Positions 21,103-32,589 of a stretch of 64,000 bases of DNA are shown piece by piece. The DNA comes from Beverwykella pulmonaria (taxonomy: Eukaryota > Ascomycota > Dothideomycetes > Pleosporales > Melanommataceae), in assembly GCA_001599595.1 (NCBI GenBank), contig BCHH01000008.1:2227591-2291590 (forward strand). Direction: 5' to 3'. Made by a program: the position numbers and the translations under genes. The notes below the pieces were generated by a model. It saw nothing but the letters and a program-made list of their open reading frames with translations. It did no database searches and was not told the origin of the DNA. Every line of letters starts with the position of its first letter. Within the stretch, counting starts at the first letter, position 1.

Positions 21103-24100
21103 CTACACCCCATGCACCCTCCCCGTCCTTTCATTCCAAACTGGCCAAAATCCCCCCTCAGTAGCAGCTTGAATATTCCACTGCCAGATCAAACTCGGGT
21201 TCTCTCTAAGCGTAGTCCCATAATCGCTCCTCAACTCCACCAGCGCAGCGCTCAACTGCCTCAGCCCATTGATCACCCATCTCAACTCCCTCCCTTCAAC
21301 AGTAGCAGGCGGGATCTCGGATTTGATCGCGAGGAGTAAAGGGACGAGCCGGGAGATATTGGGGGGGAGGGAGTACCGCCATGAGGCTTCAACCCAGGCG
21401 GTTACTGCGACGCGGTCGGTCAGGAAGTGCGAAAGCGCAGGTAGCCAGGGCGTGCGCAGGAAAGGGTGCGTATTGGAGTGGATGGTGGGGTTGGGTCGGG
21501 GTGGGGCATTAGAGAGCGCCCGGGTAAGGTGGACGGGCCAACAGAGCGATGCGTAGCGGAGGAATGGGATGTCATCGTCGAAGCACGTGGGTGTAGTGTG
21601 GGAACTCTCGGGTACGATTCCGTCTGTGTCGGACGGAGATGCAGATGCAGATGCAGATGTGGATGTGGAGGACATGCTTTTGTATCCGCTGTCCCCTGAG
21701 CGACTTGTTCGGAACGAGGTCCCGCTGCCGGTTGCGTGGGGGGTTGAAGGTTCGACGTAAGGCTGTAGTCTGTGCAGAGGCCGTTTTGGAACATCGTTTG
21801 CAAGGAAGGATATACACTTCGCGGCGAGATGAGCGTGCACGGCGCTCTCGTCGAAGAGACTGAAGTCCGAGTCCTGGCATTCTGAAGACTGGAGATACTC
21901 CTTTGCTGAGCGGTGCGTGAAGAGTACGTTGCAGTCCGTAACCTCGACCAAACCGCCGGTCAGCTGTGGTATTGATTCGGCGAAATTTGAGAGGTATTGG
22001 TCTTCGGTGGTGTGCTGGCCGGGCGTGATGGCGACCGCTACCTGAGTTCCGGGGATGCAGAGTCGGCGAATGGAGAGGGACAGCCAGCGGAATACGTCTA
22101 CGGCGACCTTTTTCTCTTTTTCGTTGCATCGGTTAAGCGTTGTGAGAATGCGCTGGTAGAGCGCTTCGAGGCCTTCCAGAAGGTGTGCCTGTTCGAGTGC
22201 GGCTCTTCGTTCGTCAGGGGAAAGACGCGGCGACTGCAAGTATTTCAGAAGAAGGCTTGCCCACAGGAAAACTCCGTTCGATCGGCCGGCTACCTGTGTA
22301 ATCAATGAGCGATCCATGCTTATTCCAAAGAATCCTTGGTCAGCCATCCGGTTCAGAGTCTCCGTCACGTAGGCCTCTATATCCGCTATGTTCTGTGTTT
22401 CGTCCAGAGTCACAATGTGCGGAGAGTCGGACGCCCACTTTTGATACGTCAAGGGGATCTTTATATTCGGGCGGCTGAAGAGAAGGACTCGGGCATCCGA
22501 TTTGCGACACAACTCTGGTAGTAATGTGAGAAAGAGGGTTGGGTCGCTGCATTCGTCGATACCGTCGATGACCAGGAAGGTGGAGTGTTGCCGCAGGAGA
22601 AGAGACAGGACTGCGAGCACATCATCTGAGGAGGCCTTCTCTTGCCCTGTAGATTTGCGCATAAGCAGGGCTAGTGCGTCCAATGAAGCACGGTCATGGC
22701 GATGGGTATGGACTAGTTGTACTGCTAAAGCTCGGAAGGCATCATTTGGATGTGTACAGTAAAGATGCGCGGCATTGAAATGGAAGAATGCGATCGTAGG
22801 AGGATCATCGCTGATGTTGAGATCCTCTGCTTCGGTGCTCAAATCATCTATGACTTGTCCGGAGAGGAAGGTCTTGCCGAAGCCAGGTTTTGCTATTATT
22901 GTCAGTCCTTTTCTGCGATCCCATCCCAAGCGCCAAAACATAATATGGAGCGTGACTGCTTCTGTAAAATGAAGAAGAAATCAATTCACCTTGAACAAAC
23001 ACTATCCTTTCATGCCAGCTTGTCTGCAACTCGTCCGTATCATTCGCGAGTCGACCATCAAACGGCGCGTTTTTCCACTTGCAATACTGCGGGGTGTTCA
23101 AAAACCAGTTGCAAGAGTTAGGATGTCGTTGGCTCGCTCTGTGCTCGTAGATGTCCCTGTAGGAACAGCAATTCGATAGCCAGATTTTAACTTTGTCGAC
23201 CCTCCGCACTTCAATGTAGTCAGAACAAGCTCGTACAGAGACCAACGTAGGGCCATAAAGAGCGGTAGTAAGTGGACTGACATCTTCTCGCCATTCTCTC
23301 CGCCTCAAAAAGCTCGCCGTGGCAGCTACCGTTAGCCTCTATCTGGGTATGGGTGTTCAAAAAGTCAAAGTATTCTCTGCGATGCAGCGCTAGAAGATCC
23401 AAGTCATGTATTTCTTTTTCTGCTTCGAACCATTTCCGGTGCCGAGCGAGTCTCTTCTCTAATTGCGCGAACCGGGAGTCAAGTGGTCTCCATTGTACGG
23501 CTGAGAGGAACCCTACGCGATGTCGCAATTTGACCCCTGCTACGATGTCAGCATAAATGGATTCATGTGCACTGACGCCTTAGACCTAAGAATCTACGCA
23601 ATGAGTTTGTGCGACATTCGACAGGAACGTTATACACAAATAAACAGGGTCCACTCCAACGCCGCATACAAAATTTGACGAGTGCGGACAGGTGCCACTA
23701 CTTTTAGTCATATTTGCCGGGGTTCTTTAAATTGGGATTGCGCATGTTCCAGACTCGAGGATTGTTTGTACGTAAATTTTAACATACCTTCGTATCCTCT
23801 TGAGAACATGCGGTACAGGTCTAGGCAGAATTGGATGATGTCCGCATACACATAAGACATCAGTGATGTTAGCTGGTGATCCTGTCTCCCGGCGGAATAG
23901 CGCCGGGTGGATTCCTTGAATCGCCAGTATTGGGGCAGTACGTGTGCTAGCGTCTCAAACATGTCGGTGGTCTTCTCCAGAAATAACACGTGATTGCTAC
24001 CAACCTTTGCACGTTAGCATCGGACATCAGGGTACTGTGCGATTTGTGCCCAAATTGCACGGAGCACCCGCCGACCATTATGATCCCGGTAGAAACCCCA

Positions 24101-24540
24101 AACCACACGTCGAAGGCGAAGCCATTTGGTGTTAGGAAAGTTACGAAGTGCTCACCTTGAAGACCAAAGCTATAGTACCCCAGAACCAGCCAAGCCAGTC
24201 GGGTCTGAGCTGGTCAAATTTGTTGATGATGTCGAAGAATGGCGCAAAGGTGCGCAAAAAGGGGATCATCTTCCTCGAACATCGCACCAGCCTCTGCTGC
24301 TCTTTCTGGTCTGAAGCGCAAATCGAGCGAAAATCCTCCGTCAAGGACGTAATGTCCGCATGGTGGTGAAAGGTCCTCCGGTCTTCCACCGAAATGGTGC
24401 TCTGTATTGCCTCAATAGCATCGTCGAAAAGAGCGAAAAGAGCGTCCGGGCTACGGACACGGTTAGATGGCAACCTCGTTGGATAGAGCAGAAGCTAACC
24501 TGGGATCTGCCATGGCTAACTCAACAGTCGGCGGCCACAT
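21103..24540 (-). CDS. NACHT-domain NLR-like protein
   Basis: Fungal STAND/NLR-type P-loop protein, a class linked to nonself recognition and regulated cell death in fungi. Minus-strand exons: 24540-24500, 24450-24156, 24004-23788, 23536-23330, 23208-22990, 22892-21103; 922 residues. The N-terminal helical domain (WGTIALVFKVGSNHVLFLEK across an intron) resembles the domain catalogued as DUF7708. NACHT follows: P-loop AKPGFGKTFLSGQ (from residue 327), Walker B TFLVIDGIDEC (about 432-442), then FSRPN, GVFLWASLLL and LTGGLVEV. The C-terminal third has a Ser-rich linker (STSASASASPS) and no ankyrin, WD40 or TPR repeats. The splice at 22990/22892 joins RIVFVQ to AKPGFGKT. The exon 4-5 junction (23330/23208) is the least certain; another donor near 23277 is possible. 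The true start could lie in an exon upstream of 24540. Confidence 0.85.
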
Positions 24541-25154
24541 GTCTTCGATCTGGCTAATCCACGTCTTGGGGAATACATTGGCCGGTCGTCTTTAGAGTCA
24601 GTTTTGCAACCCATGGAAGGACAGAGACATGGCATGGGCATGGGGAGGGCGGCGGGAGGAGCAATAAGCAAGATCCAGGGATTCTCCGAATGAAGAACTG
24701 GACGGACAGCATGGCGGGCTGCGTGCATGTCACGACGAAGAGAGAAGTTTCCGTGGGGCTGGACGGGAACGCGGGTTTCGGGAAGATAAGCGGGATGTTC
24801 CTGCAGACGCGGTCATTGAAGTTTATAAACACGCCCAAATTGGTGGGGGCGTGCCGCCAAGACCCCACGACGGACCAGAGTGCGTGGGCGATGGGCAGGC
24901 TCCACGCAAATCAGAGGCAACCAAGCACGCCTACCAAGCGTTTTTGCCGGCCCGACCGAATGGTACCTGAACCTCCACATGGTAAAAGAAAACACACACT
25001 AGGCGGCGGCGCATCAAAGCACGGAACGGGGAACGAATAAAACGTCTAGGGTATCTCCTCTCCAATCATCGGCTCGGCTCGCGGTAGCCAAACCGCCCTC
25101 TATAATACAGAAATGGTTAACAATGCTGGGCACCGCAATACCTTCCACCATGCC
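24541..25154. other. intergenic
   Basis: Upstream region of the NACHT gene and 3' flank of NEM1. The minus strand just above 24540 stays open for about a dozen codons and reads protein-like (KTWISQIED), so a further 5' exon of the NACHT gene may begin here. Confidence 0.4.
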
Positions 25155-26851
25155 TCAGGCCGACTGGGGCTCGCCTAATCGCAATGCAAGTAATGCTCGG
25201 ACGTCGGTGACATACTGCAAGCCTTCGAGCAGCGGGATGAGGTGCAAGAGATCCGTGTCGGTCGGATCGCTAATCCAGCCCTCGATGGGAATGGCATTGT
25301 CTGGTTTGCGACCATCAGTCAATGCCCAGTTCGGTATGTCCGTACGGGGATAGTCTCACCTTCGTGAAAGATGTAGCACGTGGCGTTATTATCAATTATC
25401 ATGACCTTGCTCAGGTCCGGTTCGACTTGGGCCAAGTCTTTAATATACGACCCGTTGCGGAGCGTGCAGTGTTGTCTGTAGTACCTCCCCGCAAAGTACT
25501 TGCGTTCCACTTCGAGCCAGTCAATGACTGGGTCGGCGTACTCCTGTACGGAAGCCGTGAAGATAACCAGGTTGTACCATTTACAAACCTATGCGTGAGA
25601 TGAGTGGGGTGCTAGCTCGCAGTGTGGTAGCTGACATACCTTTTTCAGGAACTCATCACAATGGGGGCGCTTGTGTACATAGTACAGGATAGGGATCTGG
25701 GGGCCGATGATTTGACCGCCGCCAGCGTTGACTGGCTCCTGCAGCTTCACTTCGACCATGTGCCCAGTCGTGAACCGGCCGCCTTTGGCCATGCTGTGAA
25801 TTAGGGTTTCGTCAAGATCGAGGATCAGCGTTTTCTGGTGCGGCCCGACCGCAGACGACCCTGCCGCAGAGTATGACGGCTGGCGCCGCGGAACCAAGGG
25901 ACGCGGGGGCTGGGGCGCGCGTGGAAATCTTGTCAGTTGTTTTGAAGATACCGTTGCCGGACTGGTGGGGGACTTCAACGCAGCCGCAGCTTCGGCGGAG
26001 ACCAGCCTTGAGCCGCCTTTGATCGAGCCGCCGCGGGATGGATCCCTCTTCGCCTTGCGCTGCCGCAGAGCTTCCTCGTTGTGAAGCTTGATGCGAATGG
26101 ACCGCTTCGCGGGGGCAATCTCTTCCGCGGTCGAAGATGCCGTCGATTTGGACCGGGTATGGCGCGATGGCGTATCGTTCTCCTCATCCCTCGTGGGCGG
26201 TCGTTCGCTCTCGATCTCGGAATCAGAAGTAATGGCAGAGGATGAGGCGTTGGATGGGGAGCGCTTGATAGGCTTCTTCGTTTTGCTAGACTGCGTCACG
26301 CTGATCCTCCTGCTCTTTCGCCTTCCCTTTTCGGCACCATCCGAGGCGTCCGAGGCGTGCATGGTTGTCGGCATTCGACGTGAGCGTTGGAAAGATCGCG
26401 CAATGTGGTACACCGGAGCGATGAGGGAGTAATGGCCACCCTGGTCGTCGTAAAAACACGCGATCAGGAAGCGGCCGGAGATAACAATGGGTGCCAGCAG
26501 CACCTTCACCGTCCCCACGACAGCCTGGGTTATACGTTGTGGCAGGAGCCACCGCGTCGATACCTTTGTTTCTGAGCCTTCTGGCGACTGGCCGAGCAAT
26601 GGTGTCTTCTCGTCAAACTCGGATGCGACCACATCCGCGTTGGGGTAAGCAGACACGCCCCCCTTCACGGCTACCATGTTGCCCTTTTCGTCCAAAGAAG
26701 CTAACGGCTCTGCACCCGCATCGTTTGAAAGCTGCGCAGACTCAGGCCGGGATCGAGGGTGAAGGACGTTACTCTCGGATGGAGCGCGTGAACGGGGCGG
26801 ACTGGGGGGTGGTGTGTTGCCAATATGCGAGAGAATGTTCAGAGAGTTCAT
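25155..26851 (-). CDS. NEM1: nuclear envelope/ER phosphatase NEM1 (Dullard/CTDNEP1 family)
   Basis: Catalytic subunit of the Nem1-Spo7 phosphatase, which dephosphorylates the lipin Pah1 at the nuclear envelope/ER and thereby controls triglyceride versus phospholipid synthesis and nuclear shape. Exons 26851-25640, 25588-25360, 25300-25155; 528 residues. A hydrophobic segment at about residues 106-133 (VVGTVKVLLAPIVISGRFL) is the membrane anchor, followed by a long basic Ser-rich linker. The FCP1-like HAD domain has the nucleophile motif LDLDETLIHS (Asp 345, Asp 347), YYVHKRPHCDEFL, then NLVIFTASVQEYADPVIDWL and the C-terminal EGWISDPTDTDLLHL. The motif-III region reads IIDNNATCYIFH where relatives usually have DNSP. 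The ATG at 26851 is the first in frame. Divergent from the eIF2B-beta gene. Confidence 0.93.
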
Positions 26852-27528
26852 GCTCTGGCCTGCGCCATCAACACCCGTCGACACGTGCTGGGAGCGCTTG
26901 CTTGTGCGATTCGCATGCAGTCGCACCGGTCTGGCAGCGTGTATATGCTAGGGAGCCGTTGAGCAGCGGTTGTGGATCTGTTGAGGGCGCTGTGCCGTCG
27001 CGTAGTGAAAATCCCCAGGAACTCGATGGAGCGGTCGCGCGCTGCAGCACAACGTCGGCAGGAGAAGACCCTGGGGCCAGCAGCAAGCCGCGGGGTGATG
27101 GCGCTGGGGAGGGAAAGGGAGAGAGGGAGGATGCCGGTGGTTGGGGAGAAGAGACTGGGGTGCAGCAATGACGACGCAATGGGCATCGGAAGAGCTCGGG
27201 CCCCCATCGAAAGTTGCCGAACAAGTGAACTTCGACTCACACCTGCACCTGCACTTGCCCGTCAACCACGCACAACTGTGTTTGCCTCTCCCAAAGTGTG
27301 CGGACGGCAACACAGACACAATATACCTTCACCACACCATCACTGCCTCTACTGAGGCACAGACTGCCGCTTCAAGTCTCTCCCCCGAGCACGCTCCCTG
27401 CCCCGCCATATTCTCTGTGTGCTTTGCAGTAAATACAACCCCACGTCCGAAGCAACAGCCGGCGCGACTCTTTTCCGCCACGCCACTACGATTCGAAATA
27501 CACGCGCATCGGCTTGTCATTTGGCAGG
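26852..27528. promoter_or_regulatory. divergent promoter region, NEM1 / eIF2B-beta
   Basis: 677 bp between two divergent start codons; must contain both promoters and leaders. Pyrimidine-rich on the plus strand toward 27529, no clear TATA box. Frames in it are shadows or chance. Confidence 0.45.
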
Positions 27529-28952
27529 ATGGCCCAAGGCGCTGCAACAGTAGCCCCCGGGCTCTCCTCCTTTCTAAAGTCACTCAAGACAACCCCGGTG
27601 GACCCCTCGGTGGAGCATTTCACATCGTGCGCGCCCTCTGCCGCTGCTTCTGGTGCGATTGACAGCTGACGCTGCGCAGACTTCTCAAGCGAAGGCAAAT
27701 ACGCAACTCAAGACCATGCGCCATTGCAACCACCGCGCTCCTCCTCCGCGTGGTGAGCGAGTTCAAGGGACGAGACGCCGTGAAGCTGGTGGAGCGCATA
27801 CGGCAAGTGGGTCGGCGGCTGGTATCCGCGCAGCCTCGTGAGCTGGTAGTTGGGAACATGGTGCGGCGCGTGCTGGGCCTAGTGAGGGAGGTCGTCGACG
27901 AGAACTTGGACGCCGAGACCAATGCAGCGAGCGACCACCAGCACTCGCACCACGACTCCCTCACCCGCCCGAGCCTGACCTCGAGCATTTCCAACTTCAG
28001 CCCGCTCAAGCACGCTGCCGCAGAACCCACCGACTCAAGCCTCTCCCAGTCTGAGAACATGTCCGAGTCGGGCGAATGGCGGCGGCCGCCCCTCCTCACA
28101 TCACATACCTCGTATGCGCCAGCCTCCAATGCGCCTCTGGTGCACTCGCTGTTTGGACTCTTTTCGCAACCCGAGACACCGTCCAACGCGAGCACGCCTA
28201 CCGGCCACCAATCTCCAGATGGAAAGGGAATGCTCACGTCCTTGAACCTGGAACGCCTCGCAGATCTCAGCAAAAGCAAGACCACTATTGATCTGAGGGC
28301 AGAGGTCATGGACGGCATTCGTGAATTGCAGGACGAGCTGGAGCAGTCGGATGACTTGATCGCGGCGAATGCGCTCGACCACATCCACTCCAACGAGATC
28401 ATCCTCACCCACACAGCATCAACGAGCGTCCAGAAATTCCTCCTGGCAGCGGCACGAAAACGGAAATTCACAGTCGTTCACGCTGAGACATATCCGCACG
28501 ACCACACAGCTACGCACGGCATCCTCCTCACCGGAAAGAAGCGAGAGACCCAAGGAGAGGACGAGGACGATGTCTGGAAGCCGCTCACAGCCGCTGGCAT
28601 TCAAGTCTACGCAATCCCTGACTCTCATGTTTTCGCTATTATGTCACGCGTCAACAAAGTCATACTGGCAACGCATACCGTGCTAGCGAATGGAGGGCTG
28701 GTAGCCGCAGCAGGCGCCCACATGATAGCCAAAGCTGCCAAAGACCACCAGACGCCCGTCGTCGTAGTGAGCGGTGTATACAAGCTCAGCCCGGTGTACC
28801 CCTTCGACATCGAGGAGCTCATCGAGTACGGAGACGCGGGGAGCGTGGTTCCGTACGAGGACGGCGATTTCGTGGAAAAAGTAGACGTTGAGAATCCGCT
28901 CTACGACTATGTTCCTGCGGATCTTGTTGACCTCTACATCACCAATCTGTAG
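27529..28952 (+). CDS. GCD7: translation initiation factor eIF2B subunit beta (GCD7)
   Basis: Regulatory subunit of the eIF2B guanine-nucleotide exchange factor, which recharges eIF2 with GTP in the cytoplasm and senses eIF2-alpha phosphorylation. Exons 27529-27626 and 27680-28952; 456 residues. Splicing a 53-bp intron joins VEHFTS to LLKRRQIRNSRPCA, restoring the conserved N-terminal helix. Later blocks are typical of the alpha/beta/delta family: SNEIILTHTASTSVQKFL, FTVVHAETYP, THGILLTG, FAIMSRVNKVILATHTVLANG, and the C-terminal PVVVVSGVYKLSPVYPFD. Between residues about 110 and 200 a Ser-rich insertion (SNASTPTGHQSPDG) enlarges the N-terminal domain compared with yeast. The exon 1 start MAQGAATVAPGLSSFLKSLK is family-like. 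Confidence 0.95.
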
Positions 28953-29575
28953 GTCTACGTTTCAACTCTTGTCGATAAGATTACTGACTTGGGCAGTGGC
29001 GGCCATGCTCCCTCATATCTTTACCGGATTGTCGCTGACCACTATCGTACCGAGGATATTAACCTATGATTCCGCCTTCCCCCGTCCCAGCACCTAGGCT
29101 CATGATTGTATGAGGAATAATGAGTGATACAGTATACCCCACCCCTATACCGTGGCCGCAAAGGCCAACCGGAAGGGTCATTCCATTTATTGGACCGGAA
29201 TTCGTGTCTGCCTATCACATGTCACCAATGCGGCGAGTCTGGAAATACTCCCAAAGCCTATGCATGCGTATAGTGCTTGTGTCTTGGTGTTGAATTGTGA
29301 ATGCCCAAATGGGCGGTTGGGGGTATCTAAATCTTGCAAAATCGAGAAGACCATGGTGAACGCCTACCCATGCTATGCCTTTTGCTTTGCTATGAATGAT
29401 CCTCGAGCGGTATAGTCGCTATCTGTCACGCCTTTCTTGCAGTTTAGACCCGAAGACCATCTCGCTATGTACCATGCTCCTCTCAGAGACTTTGTGATAT
29501 CACGCTTCTGCATCAGCTCATGCTAACCCACCCACTCCATTACTAGGTTCCCTTCATTAACCCCTATATCTCTCC
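28953..29575. other. intergenic between convergent genes
   Basis: 3' flanks of GCD7 and ALG14 meet here (convergent transcription). No further gene recognised. Confidence 0.5.
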
Positions 29576-30421
29576 TCAAACCAGCACACCCCAAAACTCC
29601 GCCCGTCCCCCCTTCCCCTCCAACCCCTCCCACTGCACCACAAACCGATCCACGATCCTTAGCAGCAACCTCCCACTCAAACTCAGTCTCGACACCCTCG
29701 CAAAACTCTCCACGTACACGCTTTTACACTTCTCCCTCGTCGCCGCGCCCCTTACATTGAAGAACCTTAGTATAATTGACGCGAGTACGACAATGACGCC
29801 GGTTGCAGGCCCGTTGGTGATGATCATGTCGGGCAGGTCCCGCGCCACGGCTTCGTCGATTGTGGATGGCGGGGCGTTGGGGAGGAGTGCGGGGGCGGAT
29901 AAGAGGGCAGGGATGGAGGAGACCAGGGTGTAGAGAGAGGTGAAGGGGGTCGTGAGGAGCGATTGATGGATTGAGCGCGCACGCGGGAGGACAGTGATGT
30001 TATAGTGGCCTGGGCCTACGCAGGCAGGTCTTTGTTCTTTCCACTTATTGTTCTTCTTCTCGGTCCCGTTCATGTCCTCCGCTTTTGCGTGCTCGCGCTC
30101 TTTCTCCCGTCCCTCGAGACCCCGTTCAAACTCCACCGCCCGCTGCGCGCTAAACGCATCCCCGCCGCTGACCACATACGTCCTGTGCGTGTACTTTCTT
30201 GTATCTAGATCTTTTAACAAGTAAAACATTTCGTGGGTGTGGCCACCCGAGCCCAGGACGATGAGGATGCGCGTCGCGACGGGTTGGCGGCGGAAGGGCT
30301 TAGGGTGGAATTTGGTAGAGGGGAGGATTGCGAGAAGGCGCAGGGTCGCTGCGACGAGGAGGGTGATGGTGAGCGCGAGGAGGAAGGTCGTTGTGTAGAG
30401 GGAGATCAGCGGTGGTGGCAT
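29576..30421 (-). CDS. ALG14: UDP-GlcNAc transferase subunit ALG14
   Basis: ER membrane subunit that recruits the catalytic ALG13 to form the enzyme adding the second GlcNAc to dolichol-PP-GlcNAc, an early step of N-glycan assembly. Single exon, 281 residues. An N-terminal membrane anchor (LLALTITLLVAATLRLLAIL) is followed by the Rossmann-type motif VLGSGGHTHEMFYLL. Then come YVVSGGDAFSAQRAVEFE, LPRARSIHQSLLTT, PDMIITNGPATGVIVVLASI, and the C-terminal YVESFARVSRLSLSGRLL with VDRFVVQWEGL. All are ALG14 landmarks in the right order. Fungal-type charged insertion (about residues 105-130) lies after the first Rossmann repeat. ATG 30421 is the first in frame. Confidence 0.95.
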   Translation of the reverse strand: MPPPLISLYTTTFLLALTITLLVAATLRLLAILPSTKFHPKPFRRQPVATRILIVLGSGGHTHEMFYLLKDLDTRKYTHRTYVVSGGDAFSAQRAVEFERGLEGREKEREHAKAEDMNGTEKKNNKWKEQRPACVGPGHYNITVLPRARSIHQSLLTTPFTSLYTLVSSIPALLSAPALLPNAPPSTIDEAVARDLPDMIITNGPATGVIVVLASIILRFFNVRGAATREKCKSVYVESFARVSRLSLSGRLLLRIVDRFVVQWEGLEGKGGRAEFWGVLV

Positions 30422-30720
30422 TGTCGTGGTGGGGTTGGGTTGGTAGTGAAAGTGAGGAGCCAATTGACCATGCAATGTGTGGCAGTTATGGATTGTGAGA
30501 GAGGAGCATTGTTGCGAAATGTTCTTGTATGGTGGGGGGCAGCTGTTCGTGAAGTTGGATTACGTGTGCGAATAGGCTGGCCAATTGGAGCCATGTGGGG
30601 AACTCACGATATCACGTGTGAAATGATAACGTAACAATGTAATAATTATCTACAATATTGTACACATTCAGCTTGAAAATGCAAATGCACATACAATACA
30701 GTTGAGATTCAGATCCCAAT
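30422..30720. other. short intergenic spacer
   Basis: Promoter side of ALG14 and 3' flank of the MRPL40 gene; AT-rich from about 30620. Confidence 0.4.
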
Positions 30721-32258
30721 TCAGTCGACTTCACTGACTTCCGCCTTCCTCGGTACAACTTTCACACCATTCTTCTCCATATGCATCCCAATCGCCTCCA
30801 ACAACCCCGTATCAAGCTTCGGCCTCTGATTATGATGCGTAAACCTTGTTTTCCTCCGTTGCCTCTCCTCATACTCCCAGATCAACTGCTGTGGCGTCTT
30901 CGTGATCCTAGGTTTTGTCCGCACGGGCTTGTCTGTCCGGATCGGTGCGGGTGTCTGGTCTTCGGATTCTGGTGACAAGAGTGAGAGGGGGGAGTCGGGC
31001 TCGGCGGGGTCGATAAGTTCATTTGAGGGGCTGCTATTTTCAAGTTCCGAGAAAGTGGTGGGTCTGGGGAGGACGCGTTGACGCTGGATGTCTTTAGGGG
31101 TGTAGAGAGGGGTGTAATCGCGGGATTCCTTTTCCAACTCTTCGATCTCAGATTCGGCTGCTTCGGGTGTTTTTTCGCCCTTTGGGGTAGATTTGGAGAA
31201 GAGACCTGATTCTTGGATGGCTGCCTTCGGACGCCTAAAGCGAGACAAAGGATTGCGGAGCAATGTGCGCCAGCCCTTTTCCTCCTCTGGACTGCTCGTC
31301 GGCGCATTCTCTAGGAGGCCTTCCTCGACAGACCTCTCTAGCGGCCAGTCAATGAGTGTTCGTGTGCCGGCAATGTAGCGGTGGTAGATGGGCTCCTTGG
31401 TCTTGGGGTTTAGCCGATGTTCTGGCGGAATGGTGTTTCTGAAGTTTCTTTCGCCGGTGTACGGGTCTATACCCTGAGTATACTTCTCCATGTATACGTT
31501 GTCGACGATGACGTCTTGTTGCACATTGACGGGACGCCCGTCTCGCATCTCGGTTACCGTCATGGGGACCACGAGTCGGAGGTCGTTGATGTGGAAGGGG
31601 AAGTTGAATTCGCGTTTGGGCGCTTCTTGTTCTTGGCCAGTGGTTTCGAAGATGCTGGAGTCTACGTAGACCTGTAGAGGAAAACCAGTAAGTGGTTGTA
31701 CTTATTTTTAAAAAAAAAACATCTGATTGCATATGGCCGGCATACCTTGTTGACGTCCTTCAGCTCCACCATGTGCGACTCCTCGTTGATGCTCTCTACA
31801 TAGCCAATTTTGTTCATTTCTGTCCCCCGAATCACGACCACGCGGTCATTCTTGACGATTGGGTACAATCTCTTATCATCTACAATAAGCGGCCATTCAG
31901 CCTCCAAGCCAGCCTTTTCCCTCAGCTTGTTCTTAATCCGTTGCGTATGTATAGGTATCTCGGGGAATCGGAGTTGGTCCTTGTCTATAGCACCATACAG
32001 CTCTGCATTGACGCCCACAGCCCGATTCGGACGCAGAGGTCCTAGAGCCCAGTCTTCACGGTAGTTGCGGCGAGCTCTTTTGATGTCGCCTCTTCTCCAT
32101 TTTGCGTCGTATTTTTCCTTCTGCAACCGAGCCTGTTTGCCGTCGAATCGCTCTTTGAATATGGCCTGCTTTTTGGCCCTGGATGCCTCGTGGTATTTTA
32201 TGGCACTTTTCACATGATTGATGTGTTTGATCTTTTGCAGCGCCTTGGCCGTCCGCAT
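30721..32258 (-). CDS. MRPL40: mitochondrial large-subunit ribosomal protein uL24m (MRPL40)
   Basis: Component of the mitochondrial 54S ribosomal subunit near the exit-tunnel side. Exons 32258-31746 and 31671-30721 with a 74-bp intron, phase 0; 487 residues. The N-terminal half is basic (KALQKIKHINHVKSAIK), followed by a KOW/uL24 core (VKNDRVVVIRGTEMNKIGYV, then HMVELKDVNK and VYVDSS across the intron). It continues with fungal mitoribosomal extension blocks (NLRL-like DLRLVVPMT, YMEKYTQGIDPYTGERNFRN, RYIAGTRTLIDWP) and ends in a charged tail. Much longer than bacterial L24 (about 100 residues), as is usual for the fungal protein. Confidence 0.92.
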
Positions 32259-32589
32259 TGTGAAGTCGGTCGGGTGTTATCGATGAATGCGGCGTGCACG
32301 CATTAGGCGGGGGAAAAGGCAAGGCCAATTGTAGTACCCAGCTCGTGGATGTGTCGAGCCGACGCGAAGACTTTGCACAATGACTTCGCGGGGGTCGTGC
32401 TGGCGAATTGAAGTTGTGCGGCAACGTCGAAACTTTGTTCCCATCTCAAAGGCGGTGAGTGTTGCCCAGGCGCCAGACGGCAGAATTTCACCTCGACTCG
32501 ACAACGAGGCCCGCTTTCTCTCCCGGCTTCGTTCTCTCTCTATTCACATCAAGACTAGCACCCGTGCGCAACGTCTGGTTTTGATCACG
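32259..32589. promoter_or_regulatory. divergent promoter region, MRPL40 / IMA1
   Basis: 331 bp between divergent start codons. An in-frame ATG at 32380 would extend IMA1 by 70 residues of low-quality sequence; I consider this leader instead. Confidence 0.45.

Noticed and set aside
22893..22989. Continuous coding through EAVTLHIMFWRLGWD before the NACHT P-loop
   Set aside because: A short 28-bp intron would be needed, and the alternative 97-bp intron joins RIVFVQ directly to AKPGFGKT as in the family.
32380..32589. Upstream ATG extending IMA1 by 70 residues
   Set aside because: The added sequence is unlike the Ima1 N-terminus, which begins right at the CxxC domain.
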